Shown: positions 7,074-18,664, counted from the first letter of the stretch. The stretch: 28,865 nucleotides of DNA from JAJUFS01 sp964599565 (GCA_964599565.1 CAZRFE010000031.1:1-28865), one strand, 5' to 3'. Made by a program: numbers and translations. The notes: generated from the sequence alone by a model not told the origin.

Positions 7074-8319
7074 CATCCAGAGCTACACGATGAACTTCGG
7101 CCCGCAGCATCCGGCCGCGCACGGTGTGCTGCGTCTCGTGCTGGAAATGGAAGGCGAAGTCATCCGCAGCATCGACCCGCACATCGGGCTCCTGCATCGC
7201 GCGACGGAGAAGCTCGCGGAGTCGAAGCCGTTCAGCCAGTCCATCGGCTACATGGACCGTCTCGACTACGTATCGATGATGGTCAACGAGCATGCCTACG
7301 TGATGGCGATCGAGAAGTTGCTCGGCATCACGCCGCCGCCGCGCGCACTCTACATCCGCACGATGTTCGATGAGCTGACGCGCATCACCAACCACCTGCT
7401 GTGGCTCGGTGCGCACGGTCTCGATATCGGCGCGATGACGGTGTTCCTGTACTGCTTCCGTGAGCGCGAAGACATCATGGACATGTACGAGGCAGTCTCG
7501 GGCGCGCGCATGCACGCGACCTACTACCGTCCGGGCGGCGTGCATCGCGATCTCCCGGAAAAGATGCCGCAGTACCAGCCCTCGAAGTTCCGCAGCAAGA
7601 AGGAACTTGCGCGCATGAACGAGGCGCGCAGCGGCACGCTGCTCGACTTCATCGAAGATTTCATCGACCGCTTCCCGAAAGCGGTCGACGAGTACGAAAT
7701 CCTGCTCACCGACAACCGCATCTGGAAACAGCGCACCGTCGGCATCGGTGTCGTTTCGCCGGAGCGCGCGCTGAATCTCGGCTTCACCGGCCCCATGCTG
7801 CGCGGCTCGGGTATTGCGTGGGACCTGCGCAAGAAGCAGCCGTACGCGATGTACGATCAGATGGATTTCGACATACCCATCGGCACGAACGGCGATTGCT
7901 ATGACCGGTATCTCGTTCGCATCGAGGAATTCCGGCAGTCCGCGAGAATCGTGAAGCAATGCGTGAAGTGGCTGCGCGAGAACCCGGGTCCGGTGATGCT
8001 CGACGATCACAAGATCACGGCGCCGCGTCGCACGGAGATGAAAGGCGACATGGAATCGCTGATTCACCATTTCAAGCTGTTCACGGAAGGCTACTGCGTG
8101 CCGGAAGGCGAGGTGTACGCGGCCGTCGAGCAGCCGAAGGGCGAGTTCGGCATCTATCTCGTGTCCGACGGCGCGAACAAGCCGTTCCGCATGAAGATCC
8201 GCGCTTCCGGCTTCGCGCACCTCGCTGCCATCAATGAAATGTGCCAGGGACACATGCTGGCGGATCTCGTGTCCATCATCGGCACGCAGGACATCGTGTT
8301 CGGGGAGATAGATCGCTGA
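7066..8319 (+). CDS. nuoD: NADH-quinone oxidoreductase subunit D
   Basis: NuoD is the 49-kDa subunit that forms the quinone-binding cavity with NuoB. It descends from the large subunit of [NiFe] hydrogenases. The 417-aa protein begins MHDIQSYTMNFGPQHPAAHG. The loop with the quinone-contacting histidine (HPAAHG) and the tyrosine in DYVSMM are both present. It ends with the family motif DIVFGEIDR. The ATG at 7066 lies inside the end of nuoC (8-bp overlap) after GGAGAAG. The next gene, nuoE, starts within the stop codon (TGATG). Confidence 0.96.
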   Translation: MHDIQSYTMNFGPQHPAAHGVLRLVLEMEGEVIRSIDPHIGLLHRATEKLAESKPFSQSIGYMDRLDYVSMMVNEHAYVMAIEKLLGITPPPRALYIRTMFDELTRITNHLLWLGAHGLDIGAMTVFLYCFREREDIMDMYEAVSGARMHATYYRPGGVHRDLPEKMPQYQPSKFRSKKELARMNEARSGTLLDFIEDFIDRFPKAVDEYEILLTDNRIWKQRTVGIGVVSPERALNLGFTGPMLRGSGIAWDLRKKQPYAMYDQMDFDIPIGTNGDCYDRYLVRIEEFRQSARIVKQCVKWLRENPGPVMLDDHKITAPRRTEMKGDMESLIHHFKLFTEGYCVPEGEVYAAVEQPKGEFGIYLVSDGANKPFRMKIRASGFAHLAAINEMCQGHMLADLVSIIGTQDIVFGEIDR

Positions 8320-8819
8320 TGAACCCGCAGACGAACGACGGCGCCGTGCTTTCCGCGCACATCCGCGAGGAAATCGATGCGGCCGTGAAGAAGTATCCGG
8401 CGGACCGCAAACGCTCGGCGGTGTTTGCCGCGCTGCATGCCGTGCAGCACGAGCATGGATATCTCGCGCCGGAAATGATCGATGCGGTCGCGGATTATCT
8501 TGGCCTTGAGTCGATCAAGGTGCAGGAAGTCGCGACCTTCTATTCCATGTATGAAACGAAGCCGGTCGGACGCAACAGCATCTCGGTCTGCACGAACATC
8601 TCCTGCATGCTGCGTGGCGCGGACGACATCGTTGCGCACGTCGAGAAGAAGCTCGGCATCCGTACCGGGCAGACGACGGCGGATGGAAAGGTGTTCCTCA
8701 AGTGCGAGGAAGAATGTCTTGCCGCGTGCGCAGGCGGGCCGATGATGATGGTCAACCACAAGTACTACGAGAATCTCACGCCCGAGACGGTGGACGAGAT
8801 TCTTGACGGTCTCGAGTAG
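8319..8819 (+). CDS. nuoE: NADH-quinone oxidoreductase subunit E
   Basis: NuoE is the 24-kDa thioredoxin-fold subunit that binds the [2Fe-2S] cluster N1a next to NuoF. The 166-aa protein has an N-terminal helical part and then the ligands Cys91 and Cys96 (CTNISC, C-x4-C) and Cys133 and Cys137 (CLAAC, C-x3-C). An extra Cys129 lies just before the second pair (CEEEC). The ATG at 8319 overlaps the nuoD stop as TGATG, with GGGGAG about 11 nt upstream. Confidence 0.95.
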   Translation: MNPQTNDGAVLSAHIREEIDAAVKKYPADRKRSAVFAALHAVQHEHGYLAPEMIDAVADYLGLESIKVQEVATFYSMYETKPVGRNSISVCTNISCMLRGADDIVAHVEKKLGIRTGQTTADGKVFLKCEEECLAACAGGPMMMVNHKYYENLTPETVDEILDGLE

Positions 8820-8829
8820 GCGGATGGCA

Positions 8830-10140
8830 ATGGCACAGCAGGAATTTGTCGTATACGAGACGCTGCAATTCGACCAGCCGTGGACGCTGGAGAATTATCT
8901 TGCGATCGGCGGCTATGAAGCGTGGAAGCGCATCCTGAAGGAAAGGATTTCGCCCGAGCAGGTGGTCGAAGAGGTGAAGGCGTCCGGCCTGCGCGGTCGT
9001 GGCGGTGCGGGCTTTCCGACCGGTCTCAAGTGGTCCTTCATGCCGAAGGGCGACATGGTGAAGTATGTCGTCTGCAACTCCGACGAATCCGAACCGGGCA
9101 CGTGCAAGGATCGCGACATTCTCCGGTTCAATCCGCACTCCGTCATCGAAGGCATGGCGATCGCCGGCTACGCGATGGGCGCGAAGTCCGGCTACAACTA
9201 CCTGCGCGGCGAGTTCATGGACGAGCCATGGACGCGTTTCAATGCAGCGCTCGAGGAAGCCTATCGACTCGGTTACCTCGGCGAGAACATTCTCGGCTCC
9301 GGCGTGACGTTCGATCTCTACGCGCATCTCGGTGCGGGTGCGTACATCTGCGGCGAGGAAACCGCGCTGCTCGAATCGCTGGAAGGCAAGAAGGGCATGC
9401 CGCGCTTCAAGCCGCCGTTCCCGGCGAACTTCGGTCTCTACGGCAAGCCGACGACCATCAACAACACCGAAACCTATGCGTCCGTGCCGACCATCATGCG
9501 CAAGGGCGGCAAGTGGTTCGCGGAGCTCGGCACGCCGAAGGCCGGCGGCAGCAAGATATTCTCCGTCTCGGGTCACGTCGAGAAACCCGGCAACTATGAA
9601 ATCCGCATGGGCACGCCGTTCAGCGAACTGCTGGAGCTCGCGGGCGGTGTGTGGAAAGGAAAGAAGCTGAAGGCGGTGATTCCCGGCGGCTCGTCCGTTC
9701 CCGTCGTGCCGGCGGAAATGATGAAAGACGTGACGATGGATTATGAATCCATTCGCGACAAGACCGGATCGATGCTCGGCTCCGGCGCTGTCGTGATCGT
9801 CGATGAAGACACCTGCATGGTGAAACTCCTGCAGCGCATTTCCAGATTCTATTTCTCCGAGTCCTGCGGCCAATGCACGCCGTGCCGCGAAGGTACGGGC
9901 TGGCTGTATCGCGTTGTCGCGCGCATCGAGAACGGCGAAGGCCGCATGGAAGATCTCGCGATGCTCGACGACGTGGCAAGCAAGATCGAAGGCCATACGA
10001 TCTGTGCGCTCGGCGACGCGGCTGCGATGCCGGTGCGCAGCTTCATCAAGCATTTCCGCGACGAGTTCGCGTACCACGTCGAGCACGGTTGCTGCATGGT
10101 CGGTCCGGGCGCAAAGAAGCGCCAGGACAACGCGGCCTGA
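8830..10140 (+). CDS. nuoF: NADH-quinone oxidoreductase subunit F
   Basis: NuoF oxidises NADH. It binds NADH, FMN and the [4Fe-4S] cluster N3 at the tip of the peripheral arm. The NADH/FMN motifs are GLRGRGGAGFPTG, CNSDESEPGTCKDRDI and GAGAYICGEETALLESLEG. The cluster ligands are Cys346, Cys349 and Cys352 (SCGQCTPC) and Cys392 (HTICALGD). The start is ambiguous. ATG 8830 (436 aa) has AGG at a 9-nt spacing. ATG 8824 adds two residues but sits too close to that AGG. The gap to nuoE is about 10 nt. Confidence 0.95.
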   Translation: MAQQEFVVYETLQFDQPWTLENYLAIGGYEAWKRILKERISPEQVVEEVKASGLRGRGGAGFPTGLKWSFMPKGDMVKYVVCNSDESEPGTCKDRDILRFNPHSVIEGMAIAGYAMGAKSGYNYLRGEFMDEPWTRFNAALEEAYRLGYLGENILGSGVTFDLYAHLGAGAYICGEETALLESLEGKKGMPRFKPPFPANFGLYGKPTTINNTETYASVPTIMRKGGKWFAELGTPKAGGSKIFSVSGHVEKPGNYEIRMGTPFSELLELAGGVWKGKKLKAVIPGGSSVPVVPAEMMKDVTMDYESIRDKTGSMLGSGAVVIVDEDTCMVKLLQRISRFYFSESCGQCTPCREGTGWLYRVVARIENGEGRMEDLAMLDDVASKIEGHTICALGDAAAMPVRSFIKHFRDEFAYHVEHGCCMVGPGAKKRQDNAA

Positions 10141-10182
10141 TTCCTGCGAACAACGGCTTACGCCAACGGAACAAAGACGGAC

Positions 10183-12531
10183 ATGAGTGACGATCTGGTT
10201 ACCATAGAAATCGACGGCAAGCCCCTCAAGGCGAAGAAGGGCGCGATGGTCATCCAGGTGGCCGACGACGCGGGCATCTATATCCCGCGCTTCTGCTATC
10301 ACGAGAAGCTTTCCGTCGCCGCGAACTGCCGCATGTGCCTTGTGGAAGTGGAGAAGGCGCCGAAGCCGCTGCCTGCCTGTGCGACACCGGTCGCCGACGG
10401 CATGAAGGTGTTCACCGAATCGCCGAAGGCCGTGAGCGCGCAGAAGGCAGTGATGGAGTTCCTGCTCATCAACCATCCGCTGGATTGCCCGGTGTGCGAC
10501 CAGGGCGGCGAATGCGAGCTGCAGGATCTCGCGATGGGTTTCGGCAGCGACGTGTCGCGCTACACCGAACGCAAGCGCATCATCAAGGACGAGAACATCG
10601 GCCCGCTGATCTCGACCGACATGACCCGCTGCATCCATTGCACGCGCTGCGTACGTTTCGGCACCGAGATTGCAGGCATCCAGGAACTGGGCGCTGTCGG
10701 TCGCGGCGAGAACATGCGCATCCGCACGTTCATCGCGCGCAGCGTCGATCACGAACTCTCCGGCAATGTCATCGATCTGTGTCCCGTCGGCGCGCTGAAC
10801 TCGAAGCCTTTCCGCATGCGCGGCCGCGCGTGGGAGATGATCAGCCAGCAACTCGTGTCGCCGCATGACGCGGCCGGTTCGAGCCTGTTCGGCCACGTAT
10901 TGCGCGGCAAGTACATGCGCACCGTGCCGCGCGCGAATGAAGCAGTGAACGAAACCTGGATTTCCGATCGCGATCGCTTCGGCTACGAAGGCGTTCACGC
11001 CAATGATCGCCTGCAGAAGCCCATGGTGAAGACGGAACGCGGCTGGCAGGAAGTCACCTGGGAGACCGCGCTGGAAGCGGCGGCGAAGGCGTTGAAGGAT
11101 ATTCCGGCCGACGAGCTTGCCGTGCTCGCATCGCCCTCATCGACGGTCGAGGAGTTCTTCCTTGCGCGCCGTATCGCAGATCATCTCGGCGTGCGCAACG
11201 TGGATCATCGCGTGCGCCAGGGCGATTTCGCGGGTGACGCCGGCGCGCCGGCATTCCCGACGCTTGGCCGCAGCATTGCAAGCCTCGACGGTCTTGATGC
11301 CGCGCTCGTTGTCGGCTCCTCGCTGCGCAAGGATGTGCCGATCGTCGCGCATCGCATTCGCAAGGCCGCAATGAAGGGCGCAAAGATTTCGTTCGTCAAT
11401 CCGCGCAGGTACGACTTCCTCTTCCCGGTCGCCAATGAATCGATCGTTGCATATGCCGACATGGCGGCATCGCTCGCCGGCATTGCGCAGGAACTCGCGA
11501 GAGTTTCCGGCAAGGCGCTGCCCGAGAACCTGAAGAAGTTCGTCGATGGCATCAAGCCTGGCGATGCTGCTGCGGTGATCGCGCAGCAACTGCTGGATGG
11601 CAAGGAGAGTGCGGTCATTCTTGGCGATCTCGCCGAGACACATCCGCAGTACGCGGACCTGCGCTCGCTTGCGGTTGCCGTTGCGGAGATGGCAGGTGCG
11701 AGTTTCGGCCAGATCACGGGCGGTGCGAACAGCGCGGGCGGCTGGCTGGCCGGCATGGTGCCGCAGGACGGGCTCAATGCGCGCGACATGTTCGCGCAGC
11801 CGCGCAAGGGTTACATGCTGCTCGGCGTTGAACCGGAAATGGATTGCTGGGACGGCGCGACGACGCTCGACGCGCTGAAGCGGGCGGAGCAGGTCGTGGC
11901 GATGACGAGTTTCGTCACCGACACCATGAAGGAATACGCAACAGTCCTGCTGCCGATCGGCACGTTCGGCGAAACGGCCGGCAGCTACATCAACCTGGAA
12001 GGCACGTGGCAGACCTTCGGCGGCGCCTCAAGGCCGATCGGCGAAGTGCGTCCGGCATGGAAGGTGCTGCGCGTCCTCGGCAATCTCCTGGGCGTCGAGA
12101 ACTTCGAGTACATGTCGCCCGACGATGTCACGCGCGCGGCGCGGGAAACGATCGGCGAGCCCGTCGCCGGCATGCCGAAACATTCACATGCCTTGCGCGC
12201 GGTGAAATCCGAAGGATTCATCCGCGTGGCGGAAACGGCGCTGTATGGCACGGATCCGCTCGTTCGCCGTGCGGGTTCGCTGCAGGTCACCGCGGATGCG
12301 AAGCGGCAGGCGGCTGTCAACCTGAGCACGGCGGACGCTGCACGTCTCGGCGTGACCGATGGCATGTACGTGACGGTTCGCCAGGACGCGCGCACCGCGA
12401 TCCTGCCCGTCGTCATCGACGATGGCGTCGTGAACGGCAGCGCGTTCGTTGCGGCAGGCGTCGAAGCGACGGCGACGCTGGGTCCGCGAACCGGCGCCAT
12501 CGAGATCGTGAAAGCGGAGGAGCGGTCATGA
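10183..12531 (+). CDS. nuoG: NADH-quinone oxidoreductase subunit G
   Basis: NuoG is the largest peripheral subunit and carries three Fe-S clusters of the electron wire. The 782-aa protein shows N1b ligands Cys38, Cys49, Cys52 and Cys66. N5 ligands are His98, Cys102, Cys105 and Cys111, and N4 ligands are Cys150, Cys153, Cys156 and Cys200. Beyond residue 220 it has a molybdopterin-oxidoreductase-like domain with no visible cofactor role. The extra N7 cluster cysteines known in E. coli are absent: the region reads SPHDAAGSS (226-234) and WISDRDR (259 on). The stop overlaps the nuoH start (ATGA). Confidence 0.96.
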   Translation: MSDDLVTIEIDGKPLKAKKGAMVIQVADDAGIYIPRFCYHEKLSVAANCRMCLVEVEKAPKPLPACATPVADGMKVFTESPKAVSAQKAVMEFLLINHPLDCPVCDQGGECELQDLAMGFGSDVSRYTERKRIIKDENIGPLISTDMTRCIHCTRCVRFGTEIAGIQELGAVGRGENMRIRTFIARSVDHELSGNVIDLCPVGALNSKPFRMRGRAWEMISQQLVSPHDAAGSSLFGHVLRGKYMRTVPRANEAVNETWISDRDRFGYEGVHANDRLQKPMVKTERGWQEVTWETALEAAAKALKDIPADELAVLASPSSTVEEFFLARRIADHLGVRNVDHRVRQGDFAGDAGAPAFPTLGRSIASLDGLDAALVVGSSLRKDVPIVAHRIRKAAMKGAKISFVNPRRYDFLFPVANESIVAYADMAASLAGIAQELARVSGKALPENLKKFVDGIKPGDAAAVIAQQLLDGKESAVILGDLAETHPQYADLRSLAVAVAEMAGASFGQITGGANSAGGWLAGMVPQDGLNARDMFAQPRKGYMLLGVEPEMDCWDGATTLDALKRAEQVVAMTSFVTDTMKEYATVLLPIGTFGETAGSYINLEGTWQTFGGASRPIGEVRPAWKVLRVLGNLLGVENFEYMSPDDVTRAARETIGEPVAGMPKHSHALRAVKSEGFIRVAETALYGTDPLVRRAGSLQVTADAKRQAAVNLSTADAARLGVTDGMYVTVRQDARTAILPVVIDDGVVNGSAFVAAGVEATATLGPRTGAIEIVKAEERS

Positions 12532-13676
12532 TCGAATGGATTCTCGGCTTCTGGAACGGCCTGTGGCCGGAAGCGCGGCTGGTGCTGACGTCGCTGTTCT
12601 GGGTCGTCGTCATCATGGTGCCGCTGATCGTCGCTGTCGGTTTCTACACGCTGCTCGAACGCAAGGTGATCGGTTACATCCAGGGAAGAGTGGGGCCCAA
12701 TCGCGTCGGTTTCCACGGCACCTTCCAGTGGCTGGCCGACGTGCTCAAGCTCGTGCTCAAGGAAGTCATCGTTCCGAGCAACGCGAACCGTTTCCTGTTC
12801 CTGATCGCACCGATCGTCTCGCTCGTGCCGGCATTCGCGGCGTGGGCCGTCGTGCCGTTCGATGATGGCTGGGTACTCGCGGACATCAACGCCGCACTGC
12901 TTTACGTGCTGGCGCTCACCGGCATGGGTGTCTACGGCGTGATCATCGCGGGATGGGCGTCGAACTCGAAGTACGCGTTCCTCGGTGCGATGCGCTCGGC
13001 CGCGCAGATCGTCGCGTATGAAATCGCGATGGGCTTCGCGCTGGTCGGCGTGCTGATGGCGGCCGGTTCGCTGAATCTTGGCGACATCGTGCGCGCGCAG
13101 GACGGCACGATCTTCAACTGGTTCTGGCTGCCGCTGTTCCCGTTGCTGCTCGTGTATTTCATCTCCGGCGTCGCTGAAACGAACCGTGCGCCGTTCGACG
13201 TCGCGGAAGGCGAGTCGGAAATCGTCGCGGGCTTCCACGTGGAGTATTCCGGCACGGCGTTCGCCGTCTTCTTTCTCGCCGAATACGCGAACATGATCCT
13301 GATCTCGGGACTCGCAACCATCTTCTTCTTCGGCGGATGGCTGAATCCGTTCAACGGGGTTCCGGGTCTTGAACAGCTTGGTGCGGCCGTGCCCGGCATC
13401 ATCTGGTTCTTCCTGAAGATGGGATTCTTCATCTACACCTTCCTGTGGCTGCGCGCGACGTTCCCGCGTTACCGCTATGACCAGATCATGCGCCTTGGCT
13501 GGAAGGTGTTCATACCGGTAACGATAGTGTGGCTCATGGTAATGGGGCTGTTCATCGTCATGAAGTGGCCGTGGATCAATCTCGGCTACGTCGTGCTCGC
13601 GGGCAGCATATTGCTGATCCTGCTGGGCAGGTTCACCGCGCCGAAGAACACGGCGACGACGGGTGCGTCCGCATGA
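12528..13676 (+). CDS. nuoH: NADH-quinone oxidoreductase subunit H
   Basis: NuoH is the membrane subunit at the junction of the arms and forms part of the quinone channel. It is homologous to ND1. The 382-aa protein has about eight hydrophobic helices. The first signature is LLERKVIGYIQGRVGPNRVG near residue 42. The second is AETNRAPFDVAEGESEIVAG, a loop rich in functional acidic residues. The start ATG at 12528 follows GGAGGAG (12516-12522), the strongest ribosome site in the operon, and overlaps nuoG by 4 bases. It also overlaps nuoI by 4 bases. Confidence 0.96.
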   Translation: MIEWILGFWNGLWPEARLVLTSLFWVVVIMVPLIVAVGFYTLLERKVIGYIQGRVGPNRVGFHGTFQWLADVLKLVLKEVIVPSNANRFLFLIAPIVSLVPAFAAWAVVPFDDGWVLADINAALLYVLALTGMGVYGVIIAGWASNSKYAFLGAMRSAAQIVAYEIAMGFALVGVLMAAGSLNLGDIVRAQDGTIFNWFWLPLFPLLLVYFISGVAETNRAPFDVAEGESEIVAGFHVEYSGTAFAVFFLAEYANMILISGLATIFFFGGWLNPFNGVPGLEQLGAAVPGIIWFFLKMGFFIYTFLWLRATFPRYRYDQIMRLGWKVFIPVTIVWLMVMGLFIVMKWPWINLGYVVLAGSILLILLGRFTAPKNTATTGASA

Positions 13677-14161
13677 AAGCATTGAACGCCTGGATCAGGA
13701 CCTGGTTTCTTTCCGAGCTGTGGGCGGGCCTGCGCCTGACGCTGATCTATTTCTTCAAGCCGAAGATCACCGTCTTCTACCCGGAAGAAAGAACACCGAA
13801 ATCGCCGCGCTTCCGCGGCCTGCACGCGCAACGCCGGTACGCGAACGGCGAGGAGCGCTGCATTGCCTGCAAGCTCTGCGAAGCCGTGTGTCCCGCGCTC
13901 GCCATCACCATCGATTCGGAGATGCGCGAGGATGGCACGCGTCGCACGACGCGCTACGACATCGATCTGTTCAAGTGCATCTACTGCGGCTTCTGCGAGG
14001 AGGCCTGTCCCGTCGATGCCATCGTCGAGACGCGCGTTTCGGATTTCCATTTCGAGAAGCGCGGCGAGCAGATCATGACGAAGGAAAAGCTGCTGGCGGT
14101 GGGCGACAAGTACGAAGCGCAGATCGCGGCCGACCGTGCCGCCGACGCGCGCTACCGTTGA
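13673..14161 (+). CDS. nuoI: NADH-quinone oxidoreductase subunit I
   Basis: NuoI binds two [4Fe-4S] clusters, N6a and N6b, which pass electrons to N2. The 162-aa protein has an amphipathic N-terminal helix (about residues 7-28) that lies on the membrane. Two ferredoxin motifs follow: CIACKLCEAVCP from Cys63 and CIYCGFCEEACP from Cys102. The start ATG at 13673 overlaps the nuoH stop (ATGA) and has no clear Shine-Dalgarno sequence, so it probably depends on coupling. nuoJ follows 9 nt later. Confidence 0.96.
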   Translation: MKALNAWIRTWFLSELWAGLRLTLIYFFKPKITVFYPEERTPKSPRFRGLHAQRRYANGEERCIACKLCEAVCPALAITIDSEMREDGTRRTTRYDIDLFKCIYCGFCEEACPVDAIVETRVSDFHFEKRGEQIMTKEKLLAVGDKYEAQIAADRAADARYR

Positions 14162-14170
14162 GGATGTGAC

Positions 14171-14782
14171 ATGCCGATTTCCGCGGAAACCCTTCTGTTC
14201 TGGCCGGCGGCAGTATTGCTGCTCGGCGCCGCGCTCGCGGTGATCACCGTGCGCAACCCGGTGCACGCCGCGCTGTTCCTCGTCGTGTGCTTCTTCTCGA
14301 GCGCGGTGCTCTGGGTGCTGCTTGAAGCCGAATTCCTCGGCATCGCGCTGGTGCTGGTGTATGTCGGCGCGGTGATGGTGCTGTTCCTGTTCGTCGTGAT
14401 GATGCTGGACATCAACGTTGCGGTGATTCGGGAAGGCTTCATTCGCTTTGCGCCCGTGGCGGCGGTGGTCGCCATGCTCATGGCTGCACTGCTCGCGTAC
14501 GTGATCTGGTTCGAGAAGCTGGGCATCGCACAGTTCGCGAAGCCGGCGCCTCGTCCGGAGGGATACAGCAACACCAGTGCGATCGGCGAAGTGATGTACA
14601 CGGTGTATGTGTATCCGTTCGAGATCGCATCCGTCATCCTGCTGATCGGCATCATCGTCGCCATTTCGCTGACGATGCGCCGCCGCGTCGGTACGCGCGC
14701 GCAGGACCCGGCGCAGCAGGTGAAGGTGCGCCGCGAAGACCGCATCCGGCTGGTCAGGATGTCATCCGAGAAACACGACTGA
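14171..14782 (+). CDS. nuoJ: NADH-quinone oxidoreductase subunit J
   Basis: NuoJ is a membrane subunit homologous to ND6 and part of the proton path near the quinone site. The 203-aa protein has five likely membrane helices. The conserved stretch NPVHAALFLVVCFFSSAVLW is near residue 29, and LVYVGAVMVLFLFVVMML near residue 64 is the TM3 region that contains a pi-bulge in the family. The C-terminal tail is basic. The ATG at 14171 follows GAGG (14160-14163) at 7 nt. Confidence 0.95.
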   Translation: MPISAETLLFWPAAVLLLGAALAVITVRNPVHAALFLVVCFFSSAVLWVLLEAEFLGIALVLVYVGAVMVLFLFVVMMLDINVAVIREGFIRFAPVAAVVAMLMAALLAYVIWFEKLGIAQFAKPAPRPEGYSNTSAIGEVMYTVYVYPFEIASVILLIGIIVAISLTMRRRVGTRAQDPAQQVKVRREDRIRLVRMSSEKHD

Positions 14783-14798
14783 CGAAGCAGGTAATACG

Positions 14799-15104
14799 AT
14801 GATTTCGCTGTATCACTATCTGACGCTCGCCGGTGTGCTGTTCAGCATCGCCGTTGCCGGCATCTTCCTCAACCGGAAGAACGTCATCGTCCTGCTGATG
14901 TGCATCGAGATGATGCTGCTGGCAGTCAACCTGAATTTCGTTGCGTTCTCGCGCTATCTCGACGATGTGGCGGGCCAGGTGTTCGTGTTCTTCATCCTGA
15001 CCGTGGCGGCCGCGGAAGCGGCGATCGGTCTCGCGATCCTGGTCGTGCTGTTCCGCAACCGCAACAGCATCAACGTCGAAGAACTCGATTCGATGAAAGG
15101 CTGA
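14799..15104 (+). CDS. nuoK: NADH-quinone oxidoreductase subunit K
   Basis: NuoK is the ND4L homologue and an antiporter-related proton-channel subunit. The 101-aa protein has three membrane helices. The two buried glutamates essential in the family are visible as Glu37 (CIEMMLLAVNLNFV) and Glu73 (AAAEAAIGLAI), each offset by one from E. coli Glu36 and Glu72. The ATG at 14799 lies 16 nt after nuoJ, with AGCAGG upstream. nuoL follows 3 nt later. Confidence 0.96.
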   Translation: MISLYHYLTLAGVLFSIAVAGIFLNRKNVIVLLMCIEMMLLAVNLNFVAFSRYLDDVAGQVFVFFILTVAAAEAAIGLAILVVLFRNRNSINVEELDSMKG

Positions 15105-15107
15105 CGG

Positions 15108-17120
<2,013 letters not shown>

Positions 17121-17146
17121 GAACGGAAAAGAACAAGGACTGACGG

Positions 17147-18664
17147 ATGTTTAACGAACTTCCATTGCTGAGCCTCGTGATCTGGGTGCCGGTGCTCGGT
17201 GGCATTGCCGTGCTGCTCGCGGGTCGCATCGGTGACAGCGCGGTGCGCTGGCTGTCGCTGGCGATATCGCTCGTCGCGTTCGTCATCAGCATTCCGCTTT
17301 ACACGGGGTTCGATTTCACGACGGCGAACATGCAGTTCGTGGAATTCGCGCCCTGGATCGAGGCGCTGAACGTCAACTATCACCTCGGCGTGGACGGCAT
17401 CGCGGTGCCGCTCATCCTGCTGACGACGTTCATGACCGTGCTGGTCGTCATCGCGGGATGGGAGGTGATCCAGGACCGGGTCGGGCAGTACTTTGCGGCG
17501 TTCCTGATCATGGAAGGGCTGATGAACGGCGTGTTCGCCGCGCTCGACGGCATGCTGTTCTATGTGTTCTGGGAAGCGATGCTGATCCCGATGTTCCTCA
17601 TCATCGGCATCTGGGGCGGCCCGCGTCGCGTGTACGCGACGCTCAAGTTCTTTCTCTACACCTTCCTCGGCTCCGTGCTGATGCTGGTGGCGTTCATCTA
17701 TCTCTACATCAGGATGGACGGCAGCTTCAGCATTCTCGACATGCATGCGCTGCCGCTCGGCATCAACGAGCAGATACTGGTCTTCCTCGCATTCTTCGCT
17801 GCGTTTGCCGTGAAGATCCCGATGTGGCCGGTGCATACGTGGCTGCCGGATGCGCACGTCGAAGCGCCGACGGGCGGTTCCGTGATCCTCGCGGCCATCA
17901 TGCTGAAGCTCGGTGGCTACGGCTTCCTGCGCTTCTCGCTGCCGATCACGCCCGACGCGGCGAACGCACTTGATACCTTCATGATCACGCTGTCGCTGAT
18001 CGCGGTGGTGTACATCGGGTTCGTGGCAATCGTGCAGCAGGACATGAAAAAGCTGGTCGCGTACTCGTCCATCGCACACATGGGTTTTGTCACGCTCGGC
18101 CTGTTCCTGCCGTTCGTCATCCTTGCAAACAGCGGCTCCGAGCAGGGCGCGGTGCTCGGCATGGAAGGCGGCATGGTGCAGATGATCTCGCACGGTTTCA
18201 TTTCCGGCGCGCTGTTCCTGTGCGTCGGCGTGTTGTACGACCGCGTGCACAGCCGCGAGATATCCGCATACGGCGGCGTTGCAAACGTGATGCCGAAGTT
18301 TGCCGCATTCATGATGCTGTTCGCCTTCGCGAACACCGGTCTGCCGGGCACATCGGGTTTCGTCGGCGAGTTCATGGTGATCCTGGCATCGTTCAAGGCG
18401 AACTTCTGGATCGCGTTCTTCGCGGCGTTGACGCTGATCCTGGGCGCAGCCTACACGCTGTGGCTGGTCAAGCGTGTGCTCTTCGGCGAAGTGAAGTACA
18501 AGACAGTGGCGGCGCTGCAGGACGTCAATGCGCGCGAGTTCCTCGTTCTCGCCGTGCTGGCCGTCGCCGTGCTGCTGTTCGGCCTGTGGCCGGCGCCGCT
18601 CATCGATGTCATGGATGCCAGCATCACGAATCTCGTTGAACACGTCATGCAGTCCAAGCTGTAA
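17147..18664 (+). CDS. nuoM: NADH-quinone oxidoreductase subunit M
   Basis: NuoM is the middle antiporter-like proton-pumping subunit (ND4). The 505-aa protein has about 14 hydrophobic helices. The key glutamate is in FYVFWEAMLIPMF, and the lysine segment KIPMWPVHTWLPDAHVEAPT is followed by ILAAIMLKLGGYG. AAGGA (17135-17139) precedes ATG 17147 by 7 nt. The gene sits 26 nt after nuoL and 18 nt before nuoN, consistent with a single transcript. Confidence 0.96.
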   Translation: MFNELPLLSLVIWVPVLGGIAVLLAGRIGDSAVRWLSLAISLVAFVISIPLYTGFDFTTANMQFVEFAPWIEALNVNYHLGVDGIAVPLILLTTFMTVLVVIAGWEVIQDRVGQYFAAFLIMEGLMNGVFAALDGMLFYVFWEAMLIPMFLIIGIWGGPRRVYATLKFFLYTFLGSVLMLVAFIYLYIRMDGSFSILDMHALPLGINEQILVFLAFFAAFAVKIPMWPVHTWLPDAHVEAPTGGSVILAAIMLKLGGYGFLRFSLPITPDAANALDTFMITLSLIAVVYIGFVAIVQQDMKKLVAYSSIAHMGFVTLGLFLPFVILANSGSEQGAVLGMEGGMVQMISHGFISGALFLCVGVLYDRVHSREISAYGGVANVMPKFAAFMMLFAFANTGLPGTSGFVGEFMVILASFKANFWIAFFAALTLILGAAYTLWLVKRVLFGEVKYKTVAALQDVNAREFLVLAVLAVAVLLFGLWPAPLIDVMDASITNLVEHVMQSKL

